From NCBI RefSeq assembly GCF_900129235.1, contig NZ_FQUV01000006.1, positions 1 to 64,000 on the forward strand: 64,000 nt of DNA. The letters run 5' to 3'. Shown here in pieces: positions 9,822-17,579 of this stretch; within the stretch, counting starts at the first letter, position 1; each line of letters begins with the position of its first letter. The position numbers and the translations under genes were made by a program. The stretch comes from Litoreibacter ascidiaceicola. Lineage in GTDB: Bacteria > Pseudomonadota > Alphaproteobacteria > Rhodobacterales > Rhodobacteraceae. The notes beneath the pieces were generated by a model, which made no database searches, had not been told where the DNA came from, and saw nothing but the letters and a program-made list of their open reading frames with translations.

Positions 9822-10673
9822 TTAGACATTCACCCCAGCGATTGTCGCGATGCCCAGGCCCACGATTAGAGCAGCGAGCAAACGGTCGCGGCGGGGGCCT
9901 TCGGAGAACCAAAACACGCCCATCAGCGCAGCAAAGATTACGGATGTTTCACGCAAAGCTGAAACGACACCCAGCGGGGCTTGCGTTTTTGCGTATAGAA
10001 CCAGCCCGTAAGCCGCCCCAGAAACGACCCCGCCAAAAAGGCCAATCGCAATGGCGCGGCCGGACATATTCTGAAGTCTCTCCCATCGGCTTGTGAAAAC
10101 GAATACCACGACGAAGAGTTCGGACACGAACAACCAACCGATATAGCCCGTCGGACTGCCCGAGACGCGGACCCCAACGCCATCCACGATGGAATAGCTG
10201 GCGATAACAACGGCGACACCAACGGCTGCGACCAGCCCGGCACGGGAAATGCCAGACGTAAATACGCCGCGCGCCAAAAGCAGGATGCCTGCAGAGACCG
10301 CGAAAACGCCCAGCCAAACAACCAAAGGCAGCTCTTCGCCCACCCAAATTAATGCGCCAACGGCAATCAACACGGGAGAAAGACCACGCGCGATAGGATA
10401 AACGATGCTTAAATCTCCGGTCCGGTACGCGATGCTCAACAACGCGTAATATCCCCAGTGAATGACCGTCGAGGCAACAATATATGGAATTGCGGCTGAG
10501 GATGGGGCCGCGCTAAACGCCAAAAGCGCAAATCCCGGGATAACATGCCCCGCAGCGACAAGGCCCAGCACGATCGTCCTGTCACCTGCGCCTTTTACGA
10601 TGGCATTCCATAATGCGTGAAGAAACGCAGCGAAGACGACAATGAGGAAGATGCTCAGGCTCAAGATTTGCAA
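9822..10673 (-). CDS. EamA/DMT-family permease
   Basis: A 283-residue inner-membrane protein with ten predicted helices in two five-helix repeats, the usual drug/metabolite transporter length. The typical YPIARGLSPVLIAVGALIWVGE segment falls at the end of the first repeat. Its start overlaps the end of the PbfA-like gene by 13 bases, so both come from one message. Substrate is unknown; in this cluster an organophosphonate or amine seems likely, for uptake or export. Confidence 0.85.
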   Translation of the reverse strand: MQILSLSIFLIVVFAAFLHALWNAIVKGAGDRTIVLGLVAAGHVIPGFALLAFSAAPSSAAIPYIVASTVIHWGYYALLSIAYRTGDLSIVYPIARGLSPVLIAVGALIWVGEELPLVVWLGVFAVSAGILLLARGVFTSGISRAGLVAAVGVAVVIASYSIVDGVGVRVSGSPTGYIGWLFVSELFVVVFVFTSRWERLQNMSGRAIAIGLFGGVVSGAAYGLVLYAKTQAPLGVVSALRETSVIFAALMGVFWFSEGPRRDRLLAALIVGLGIATIAGVNV

Positions 10674-12016
10674 CCCTGTACCGCTTTTTCGACAATGCCA
10701 AGCGCCTCGTCCAACTCAGTGCGGGAAATCGTCAACGGCGGTGAAAGCGTTAGCACGTTTCCTGCGCTGATCTTGAAACTCAGACCGTTCGAAAGGCAGG
10801 AATAATAGATCTGTTCAGCCAGTTCAGGCGCCGGCGTGCGGGTATCTTGGGCGGATACGATCTCAATGCCAAACATCAAGCCTCGCCCCCTGATATCGCC
10901 GACATTGGGATGGGTACTCAAGGTTTCACGCAAACGATCTTGTGCGTGGGTGCCGAGCGTGGCGGCACATTCGACGAGCCCTTCGTCCTCGATGATATCC
11001 AGTGTCGTTAAGGCGGCCCGTGCGGTCACCGGGTTTTTCTCGTGAGTGTAATGCCCGATTGCAAAGTCACCTGCTACATCCAGATAACGTCGCGCAACAA
11101 CTGCGGCAATCGGCAAAATACCCCCGCCAAGCGCTTTTCCGAGCGTAACAATATCAGGGATAAAGTCGTCATGCTGAAACGCAAACATCTCGCCTGTTTT
11201 GCCTAGGCCCGTCGGAATTTCATCCATGATCAGCAATGTGCCGTGACGGTGGCAGGCCTCTTGAACTGATTTCCAATATCCCGCCGGAGGCACCACAGGA
11301 ACCGCGCGCATCGGCTCGGCAATGACAGCGGCCACATCCCCTTCGCGTTGCAGGACGTAGTCGACCATCTTGGCGCAAGCCAGCCCGCAGTTTTCCGGCC
11401 CCGAATGACCGTAGGCGCAGTGATAGCAATGGAATGGTGCGACGTGTTCTGCACCCGGAAGCAGTGGGCCGGCAATATGGCTGCGGAAAGTGGCCTCGCC
11501 ACCGACCGACGCTGCACCAAACCCCGCGCCATGAAAGGAATCCCAAAAGCTCAGCGTTTTGAATCTTCCTGTCGCGGCCCGTGCCAAGCGCAGAGCAACT
11601 TCATTCGCGTCAGATCCACCGGTGGTGAATAGCGTTTTGCCCAGATTTCCCGGCGTGATCTTCTCCAGCCGTTCGGCCAGCGCGACGGAGACGTCATTGG
11701 TAAAGCGCCGTGGAGAGAAGGAAAGTTGGTCCAGCTGATCCTTGATCGCGGCAACCAAACGAGGGTGACCGTAGCCGATATGATGAACTGAATTGCCATG
11801 GAAATCCATGAAGCGTCGCCCGGCCACATCTTCGATCCAGATGCCTTCCGCCTTTGCGATCGTGGAGACGCAAGGGCTGGATAAACTCTGATGAAGAAAC
11901 GCGTCGGCGTCACGTTGCAACAAGCCGATGGCCGCAGCATCGGTTTCTTTTGATGACCAATCCTTGCGGGCTGCTGATGTGTTCGGCTCACCTTCTGTGT
12001 GGATCGTCGCGGGCAT
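10661..12016 (-). CDS. pbfA: PLP enzyme of the class-III aminotransferase fold, probable (R)-1-hydroxy-2-aminoethylphosphonate ammonia-lyase
   Basis: A 451-residue fold-type I PLP protein. It shows FTTGGSDANEVALRLAR (phosphate-binding loop, near 126), LLIMDEIPTGLGKTG (PLP-pyridine aspartate) and TLGKALGGGILP (Schiff-base lysine near 288). It also contains a Cys/His-rich stretch FHCYHCAYGH near 193. It lies directly after phnY in an AEP cluster. That is the reported position of PbfA, an ammonia-lyase related to class-III transaminases which turns R-1-hydroxy-AEP into phosphonoacetaldehyde, the substrate of PhnY. The fold is certain. Lyase activity is inferred from context and overall resemblance; a true aminotransferase remains possible. 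Confidence 0.75.
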   Translation of the reverse strand: MPATIHTEGEPNTSAARKDWSSKETDAAAIGLLQRDADAFLHQSLSSPCVSTIAKAEGIWIEDVAGRRFMDFHGNSVHHIGYGHPRLVAAIKDQLDQLSFSPRRFTNDVSVALAERLEKITPGNLGKTLFTTGGSDANEVALRLARAATGRFKTLSFWDSFHGAGFGAASVGGEATFRSHIAGPLLPGAEHVAPFHCYHCAYGHSGPENCGLACAKMVDYVLQREGDVAAVIAEPMRAVPVVPPAGYWKSVQEACHRHGTLLIMDEIPTGLGKTGEMFAFQHDDFIPDIVTLGKALGGGILPIAAVVARRYLDVAGDFAIGHYTHEKNPVTARAALTTLDIIEDEGLVECAATLGTHAQDRLRETLSTHPNVGDIRGRGLMFGIEIVSAQDTRTPAPELAEQIYYSCLSNGLSFKISAGNVLTLSPPLTISRTELDEALGIVEKAVQGCKS

Positions 12017-12028
12017 TTGCGGTCCTAA

Positions 12029-12056
12029 TAAAAAAGCAGGGCCAACGAGGCCCTGC
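12029..12056 (-). terminator. Rho-independent terminator after phnY
   Basis: Reading leftward, an 8-bp perfect stem (GCAGGGCC / GGCCCTGC, 12036-12056) with a 5-base loop is followed by six T residues. It sits between the phnY stop and the pbfA start, so phnW-phnA-phnY can end here. The genes beyond would rely on read-through or their own promoter. Confidence 0.85.
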
Positions 12057-12076
12057 AGTTAAGGGAGAGGTATGCC

Positions 12077-13534
12077 CTAGCCCGGCCAAGGCAGAGAGTA
12101 TGTCTTGACGTTTGTGAAGAATTTCATCGCTTCAATTACGCCTTCCTTCACGCCGTTGCCGCTGTCCTTGATGCCGCCAAACGGAGACATTTCGATGCGG
12201 TAGCCCGGTTGTTCCCAAATATTGCAAGTTCCCACATCCAGACCGTTGATATAGGCAATCGCACGGTTCAGGTCGTTCGTACAAACACCTGAGGAAAGCC
12301 CGAAATCGGTCGAGTTCGAGATCGCCATAACCTCTTCGTCATTGTCGGGCACCCGCACGATGGGGATGATCGGACCAAAGGTCTCTTCCATCACCAATTC
12401 GCTATCATGGGGGACGTGGTCCACCACGATGGGTGGCAATAACGCGCCCTGACGCTTTGGATGATAGAGAATTTTAGCACCTTGTTTTCCAGCCATGTAA
12501 ACACGGTTTTCAAACAACTCTGCCGCTTGGGCATGGATCACACAGCCCAGTTCCGTTTCAGGATCCTGCGGGTCGCCAAACTTGATCTTCTTGGCCTTCG
12601 CCAGCACCATTGGAACAAATTTGTCCGCCACAGACTCTTGCACAAGAATGCGCTTAATCGCTGTGCACCGCTGGCCGGAGTTTCCAGTCGCGCCAGCCAC
12701 CGCAATTGTCGCGGCTTTCTCAAGGTCAGCGTCGCTCAGATCGCTGCAAACAATCAAAGGGTCATTACCGCCCAGCTCTAGCGCTTGGCGCTTGTAGCCA
12801 GCCTTACTTGCAATAATCTTGCCCACTGGCACGCCGCCGGTGAAGGTGATGATATCAATGTTTTCATTGGTGATCATCTCGTCACCGATGTCCTGCGGCA
12901 TCCCCGTGACAATCTGAAACATCTCTGGCGGCAAACCCGCCTCATAGAGAATATCCGCAAGCGCAATTGCTGTCAGTGGTGTCAATTCGGTAGGCTTGCA
13001 GACCATGCAGTTATTGGTTGCAATGGACGGTGCAATCTTATGGCTCACCATATTAAGCGGGTGGTTAAACGGAGTGATCGCACTGATCGCTTTCACCGGC
13101 TCGCGGGTGGTGTAGATCTTGCGTTCCTTGCCGTTGTGGGTCAGGTCGCAAGAGAAAATCTCGCCGTCATCGTTCATCGCCTGACTGGCGGCAAATTGAT
13201 AAACGTCCTGCGCGCGCTTGGTCTCGTAAATCGCGTGTTGATGGCAGATGCCAAGCTCAAGAGTCAGCCACTTGGCCAGATATTCCCGCCTCTCACCAAT
13301 CAGCTCACCTGCGCGTTGCAGGATTTGACTGCGCTCATAGCGACTGAGCTTAGACTTGTAATTCGCTGCAATTTCAAAGGCTTTTGCAGCATGTTCAGCT
13401 TTGCCTGCCGGAACTGTGCCAATCACTTCGTCGGTGTACGGATACTTCACCTCTACCACATCATCGGTAAAGACGATTTCCCCGCCGATGCGCATGCCTT
13501 CATGGCGAATGTCGATTTTATCCATGGCGGTCAT
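12077..13534 (-). CDS. phnY: Phosphonoacetaldehyde dehydrogenase
   Basis: NAD(P)-dependent aldehyde dehydrogenase of 485 residues, cytoplasmic. It oxidises phosphonoacetaldehyde made by PhnW to phosphonoacetate for PhnA. Visible motifs are ITPFNHPLN near 153, the general-base LELGGNDP near 252 and the catalytic cysteine in [12 protein letters not shown] near 286. Its ATG overlaps the phnA stop (ATGA); a second in-frame ATG follows three codons later. The assignment to PhnY rather than a generic aldehyde dehydrogenase rests on its position directly after phnW-phnA. Confidence 0.92.
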   Translation of the reverse strand: MTAMDKIDIRHEGMRIGGEIVFTDDVVEVKYPYTDEVIGTVPAGKAEHAAKAFEIAANYKSKLSRYERSQILQRAGELIGERREYLAKWLTLELGICHQHAIYETKRAQDVYQFAASQAMNDDGEIFSCDLTHNGKERKIYTTREPVKAISAITPFNHPLNMVSHKIAPSIATNNCMVCKPTELTPLTAIALADILYEAGLPPEMFQIVTGMPQDIGDEMITNENIDIITFTGGVPVGKIIASKAGYKRQALELGGNDPLIVCSDLSDADLEKAATIAVAGATGNSGQRCTAIKRILVQESVADKFVPMVLAKAKKIKFGDPQDPETELGCVIHAQAAELFENRVYMAGKQGAKILYHPKRQGALLPPIVVDHVPHDSELVMEETFGPIIPIVRVPDNDEEVMAISNSTDFGLSSGVCTNDLNRAIAYINGLDVGTCNIWEQPGYRIEMSPFGGIKDSGNGVKEGVIEAMKFFTNVKTYSLPWPG

Positions 13535-14790
13535 GCTTCTACCTTTTCCATCGCTGCGGCTTGAGCCGCATAAAAGAATGCATCAAAATTTCGCAAAACG
13601 GGAGCCGACGGCAGATCAAGCACACGGTTGCAGATAAACGGCACCTCTTGCTCTGTCAGGCCACCATGGCTGCGCAATGGTTCGTTTAGCGCTGCGAGGT
13701 CGTGGCGGTGGGCAGAGGTCCCAATTGTCATATTCTCGGTTGAGATCATCACGATGTCACCAATGCGGTCGCCGGGCAATTCGAAACGACGGACAGCTTC
13801 GGCCTTGTCCATCACTTCAAGTATCTCGGGACGGGCGGCAAGACGGGCGATGATGTCGGCTTGGTCTGTTCCATCTGGCAAGTAAGCCGTGCCAAAACCG
13901 CCAAGCGCACCATGATGCACAACATAAGGGTCGGTGATTGGCAGGATCACGCGGGCCGCAGCCTCACCTAACCATTCATCAAGCAAATCTTGCACGTAAA
14001 TAACCTGTGGGTCACCGTTCGCATCGTGCTTGGGCTTCATGCCGTGATCCGCAGTCACAACGATTGCCGCGCCCATTGCATCCAGTTCAGTCAGGTATTT
14101 GTCGAACATCTTGTAGAAAGACTTCGCTTCGGCCTGATCGGGGGAATACTTGTGCTGAACGTAATCTGTCGTGGTCAGATACATTACGTCGGGGTTCCAC
14201 TCTTTCAACAGCTTAACGCCGGCAGCAAAAACAAATTCGGAAAGTTCCGCCGAATAAACTTCGGGCTGTGCCATCCCAAGCCATTTACTTGCGGCATCCT
14301 GACCATGTTCAGCTTTGGTCGACGTGTCAGACTTTTCCGCCGAATAGCACATCGCGCGATCTTCATCGAACTTCAGGCCGGCCCCCAAAAGCGCCCGCAG
14401 CTTGTCCTTGGCGGTGACGACGGCCACCCGAGCACCGGCCTCGTAGAACTTTGAGAACACTGTTGGCGCCCGTAAGAAACGGACATCGTTCATCATCACT
14501 TCTTCGCCTGTTTCCGGCTCATACAAATAGTTGCCGCAAATGCCATGCACAGCAGGTGGACGGCCAGTTGCAATCGACAGATTGTTAGGGTTGGTGAAGG
14601 ATGGAATGACAGAGTGAGCAAGCCGATCTGTGCCGGTCTCACGCATGCGTTTGAGCGTTGGCATTAGGCCGTCCGCGATTGCTTTTGTCAGATATTCCGG
14701 TTCACACCCGTCCAGGCAGATAGCAATGGCACAGGTTTTAGGCGTAGCATACGTGCGATCATTCGCGACAACAGTTTTGGTAATTGGCAT
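13531..14790 (-). CDS. phnA: Phosphonoacetate hydrolase
   Basis: Zinc-dependent C-P bond hydrolase, phosphonoacetate to acetate plus phosphate, the last step of the PhnW-PhnY-PhnA route. The 419 residues belong to the alkaline phosphatase superfamily. Metal and catalytic sites are visible: [10 protein letters not shown] (Asp), [14 protein letters not shown] (nucleophilic Thr), [12 protein letters not shown] (Asp and His), [10 protein letters not shown] (Asp-His) and [12 protein letters not shown] (His). It lies 17 bases after phnW. This route releases phosphate whether or not the cell is phosphate-starved, which fits the LysR-type control seen here. Confidence 0.95.
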   Translation of the reverse strand: MPITKTVVANDRTYATPKTCAIAICLDGCEPEYLTKAIADGLMPTLKRMRETGTDRLAHSVIPSFTNPNNLSIATGRPPAVHGICGNYLYEPETGEEVMMNDVRFLRAPTVFSKFYEAGARVAVVTAKDKLRALLGAGLKFDEDRAMCYSAEKSDTSTKAEHGQDAASKWLGMAQPEVYSAELSEFVFAAGVKLLKEWNPDVMYLTTTDYVQHKYSPDQAEAKSFYKMFDKYLTELDAMGAAIVVTADHGMKPKHDANGDPQVIYVQDLLDEWLGEAAARVILPITDPYVVHHGALGGFGTAYLPDGTDQADIIARLAARPEILEVMDKAEAVRRFELPGDRIGDIVMISTENMTIGTSAHRHDLAALNEPLRSHGGLTEQEVPFICNRVLDLPSAPVLRNFDAFFYAAQAAAMEKVEA

Positions 14791-14807
14791 CAGTTTTTCC
14801 TTCTGCT

Positions 14808-15995
14808 CTAAGCAGCTAGTTTTTTGCGTTCATCAAGTGCCGCTTGGGGCGGTGAGGCATCATTTACGCCCATCTCAGCGAGGGCTTGAGCAGCAGCAGC
14901 GACCACCTTGCGCATGACGTGCTCATCCATCTGGCCGATACAACCAATACGGAAGCTATCAACAACGGTTAGTTTTCCTGGGTAAATGATAAATCCGCGA
15001 TCTCTCATCAACTCATAAAACTTATGGAAGTCAAACGCAGGGCTGGCTGGGCAGAAGAATGTAACAATGATCGGGCTCAACCATCGATCTGCAAGCAAGG
15101 TTTCGAACCCTAGGTCGCGCATGCCCTCAACCATCACGTCGCGGTTACGCGCATAACGCGCACCTCGTCCCGCAACGCTTCCCTCTTTCTCGTGAGCATC
15201 AAGCGCGACAAGAAAGGCCGCAACCACGTGGGTTGGTGGCGTAAATCGCCATTGGCCCGTTTTTTCCATCGCGGCCCATTGTGCATAGACATCCAGAGAC
15301 AAAGAGTGACTGTTGCCTTTTGCAGCTTCGAGTTCATCTGTTCGGGCTATCACAAAGCCGAAACCCGGAACACCTTCGATGCACTTATTGGCCGACGACA
15401 CCATCGCCGTGTACTTGGTTCGCTCGACATCTAGTGGAACGGCCCCAAAGGCAGACATGCTGTCGATCAAAACCTTCCGTCCAGCCGCGTGGACGACATC
15501 TGCAATCTCTTCAACAGGGTTCAGGATGCCAGAGCTCGTTTCACAGTGAATGATCAATACATGGGTGATTGCAGGATCTTCGGCGAGGATGGCAGCAACT
15601 TCGTCACCACGTGGCGGCAGATAGTCACCTTTGTTCAGCAATTTGTAGGCGCGGCCAAGGCATTCCATTGTTTGCGCGGCACGCAGCCCGTAAGCACCGT
15701 TCGCCAAAACCAGCACTTTGCCATCTTTGGGCACAAATGATCCCAACATTGCTTCAACGCAATAGGATCCTGATCCCTGAATTGGAACGCAATCGTACTC
15801 TGACTTGCCGGGGCCCAAAAGGGCAAGCAGTTGTGTCCGCATCTTGTGCGTCATTTCACGAAATTCATTATCCCAGCTACCCCAATCGCGGAGCATGGCC
15901 TCTTTCACCGCGTAGGATGTCGTCAATGGCCCGGGTGTAAGAAGATAGGGCTCTCCCAGTCTTGGTGGCTCAATATCGCTCGTTTTGGTACCCAT
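14808..15995 (-). CDS. phnW: 2-aminoethylphosphonate:pyruvate aminotransferase
   Basis: First enzyme of AEP breakdown: it moves the amino group of AEP to pyruvate, giving phosphonoacetaldehyde and alanine. Class-V aminotransferase of about 395 residues with LLTPGPLTTS at the N-terminus, VLIDSMSAFGAVP (PLP-ring Asp) and the Schiff-base lysine in SANKCIEGVPG. An in-frame ATG lies 27 bases upstream (16022), but 15995 has the better ribosome site (AAGGAG, six bases away) and starts just before the conserved region. It is the first gene of the leftward operon and faces a LysR gene. Confidence 0.94.
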   Translation of the reverse strand: MGTKTSDIEPPRLGEPYLLTPGPLTTSYAVKEAMLRDWGSWDNEFREMTHKMRTQLLALLGPGKSEYDCVPIQGSGSYCVEAMLGSFVPKDGKVLVLANGAYGLRAAQTMECLGRAYKLLNKGDYLPPRGDEVAAILAEDPAITHVLIIHCETSSGILNPVEEIADVVHAAGRKVLIDSMSAFGAVPLDVERTKYTAMVSSANKCIEGVPGFGFVIARTDELEAAKGNSHSLSLDVYAQWAAMEKTGQWRFTPPTHVVAAFLVALDAHEKEGSVAGRGARYARNRDVMVEGMRDLGFETLLADRWLSPIIVTFFCPASPAFDFHKFYELMRDRGFIIYPGKLTVVDSFRIGCIGQMDEHVMRKVVAAAAQALAEMGVNDASPPQAALDERKKLAA

Positions 15996-16133
15996 TCCAA
16001 GCTCCTTGGATTTCCATGCCATACCCTTTGTCTAGAGAGGAGTGCACCATATGGAAAATTGTTAATTGCGATGGTATCAAAAGGTGTGCTTATAGGTGGA
16101 GCCAGTAAAAATTTGAAACTTAAGGGGTGATCA
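15996..16133. promoter_or_regulatory. Divergent control region between phnW and its LysR regulator
   Basis: This 138-base AT-rich stretch separates the leftward phnW operon from the rightward lysR gene. That is the classic layout in which a LysR protein binds between the two promoters, represses itself and activates the catabolic operon. I could not pick a T-N11-A operator with confidence. The lysR start has an AAGGGG ribosome site. Confidence 0.55.
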
Positions 16134-16979
16134 ATGCGGTACAGCCAGATACGAGCATTCCATTATGTCGCTATCAGTGGAGGGTTTTCACGTGCTGCTG
16201 AGGCCTTATCGCTCACCCAGCCGGCAGTTTCAGAACAGGTCAGAAAATTGGAAAGCGAGTATGACGTTTTGCTTTTTAACCGCAATCGCAAGCAAGTCAC
16301 TCTAACCTCTGCGGGTGAGCGGCTCTTGCTGGCGACCAAACAGTTTTTTGAAGTTGAACAACAGATTTCTGATGTGCTGTCTGAGAACCGAACTGCGTTA
16401 GAAGGGACTCTGCGAATAATCGCTGATAGCGCCTTTCATCTCACGCACCGCCTCAAGGTTTTTCGTTCCAAGCATCCCAAGGTACTTGTTTCTGTTCAAA
16501 CGGGTAACACCGCGGACATCCTGACGGCATTGCGCAATTATGACGCTGAGATTGGTTTGGTTGGCAGCTTGAATCCGGGACCCGACATGGAAGTCATCAG
16601 TTTGGGTACGTTCCAAATCGTCGCTTTCGCGTCTAAAGAATTCATGAAAGATCCAACGGCAACAATATCTATTAGGGAATTGTCAAAGTACCCATTAATT
16701 TTTCGTGAGAAAGGATCGAAAACGCGGCAAAAGTTAGAGGAAGAGGGTTTGCGCCAAGGGGTCTTGCTACAACCCACTTTTGAAGTTGAGGGCCGTGAAG
16801 CTGTACAAGAGATTGTCGCTGCAGGTGCAGGGATAGGATTTGTCTCGGAAGCTGAACTCGGACGCGACGAGCGCTTAATAACCTTACAGATAGATTGCCC
16901 GCAATTGATGATGGCCGAATCGTTGATCCATCTGAAACAACGGAGTGATGTGCGGCTGATAAGGGCGTTTATGGGCTAA
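16134..16979 (+). CDS. LysR-family regulator of the phosphonate operon
   Basis: A 281-residue LysR-type activator. The N-terminal winged helix (YSQIRAFHYVAISGGFSRAAEALSLTQPAVSEQ) is followed by a periplasmic-binding-protein-like effector domain from about residue 90. It is divergent from phnW, so it probably activates phnWAY in response to AEP or a degradation product, which allows phosphonate use even when phosphate is ample. Effector identity is inferred. It is the last intact gene before the right-hand IS6 remnant. Confidence 0.9.
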   Translation: MRYSQIRAFHYVAISGGFSRAAEALSLTQPAVSEQVRKLESEYDVLLFNRNRKQVTLTSAGERLLLATKQFFEVEQQISDVLSENRTALEGTLRIIADSAFHLTHRLKVFRSKHPKVLVSVQTGNTADILTALRNYDAEIGLVGSLNPGPDMEVISLGTFQIVAFASKEFMKDPTATISIRELSKYPLIFREKGSKTRQKLEEEGLRQGVLLQPTFEVEGREAVQEIVAAGAGIGFVSEAELGRDERLITLQIDCPQLMMAESLIHLKQRSDVRLIRAFMG

Positions 16980-17001
16980 ACTCTTGATTTCCACTTTTTG
17001 C

Positions 17002-17449
17002 GGGTCTGTTGCACTAATCTGTCTTCGGTTTGATATTTGAGGTTTGCTCATCTCGTGGAGGCTCCTCATGCAGCATAGTCCGTTCAAGCATCATCGATTT
17101 CCGCCAGATGTGATCCTGTGTGCGGTTCGTTGGTATTGCCGCTTTGAGCTTCCCGGCGAAGGTATTGTTCATATCAACCGGAAGTGGGAAAACAATCGTA
17201 TCGAGAGCGATCATGCCGCCCTAAAGAAGCTAATCACCCCGATGCGCGGCTTCAAATCACTGTCCTCAGCCAAAGCAACGCTACACGGTATCGAAGCAAT
17301 CAGGACCATCAAGCGTGGCCATGTCCACGGTAAGGAAGCTGGCATCACAGGCGAAATCCGTTTTGTTGAAAGCCTATTTGGCTTGGCTGCCTGACAGAAG
17401 GACGCCATAAGTCCATAACACAAACCAGTCAAATTAATGCAACAGACCC
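17002..17449 (+). mobile_element. IS6-family element, internally deleted (448 bp)
   Basis: Both tips are present: GGGTCTGTTGCA at 17002-17013 and TGCAACAGACCC at 17438-17449, perfect inverted repeats. The length is about half of a normal IS6-family element. The flanking 8-mers (CTTTTTGC and CCTAGAAT) do not match, so no target duplication survives. The left 95 bases match the left edge of the window in inverse orientation. It can no longer make its own transposase, but its intact ends could be mobilised in trans. Confidence 0.88.
17068..17394 (+). pseudogene. IS6-family transposase with the catalytic core deleted
   Basis: An open frame of 108 residues joins the N-terminus of an IS6-type transposase (FKHHRFPPDVILCAVRWYCR) directly to the C-terminal part (HINRKWENNRIESDHAALKK). 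About 120 residues containing both catalytic aspartates are missing; only the glutamate in NNRIESDH is left. The frame is kept across the deletion. The product cannot be an active DDE transposase. Confidence 0.88.
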
Positions 17450-17579
17450 CCTAGAATGGGTCGCCATCCAACACTTGGCCGTCACTTTCAGAAACGTGAA
17501 AATCCCCTCCCGGCGATCTAGGTGCCGGAAGAGGATATCTTAATTTGGTCATTCGTATGGGAGCGGGCTCTGCTTTACC

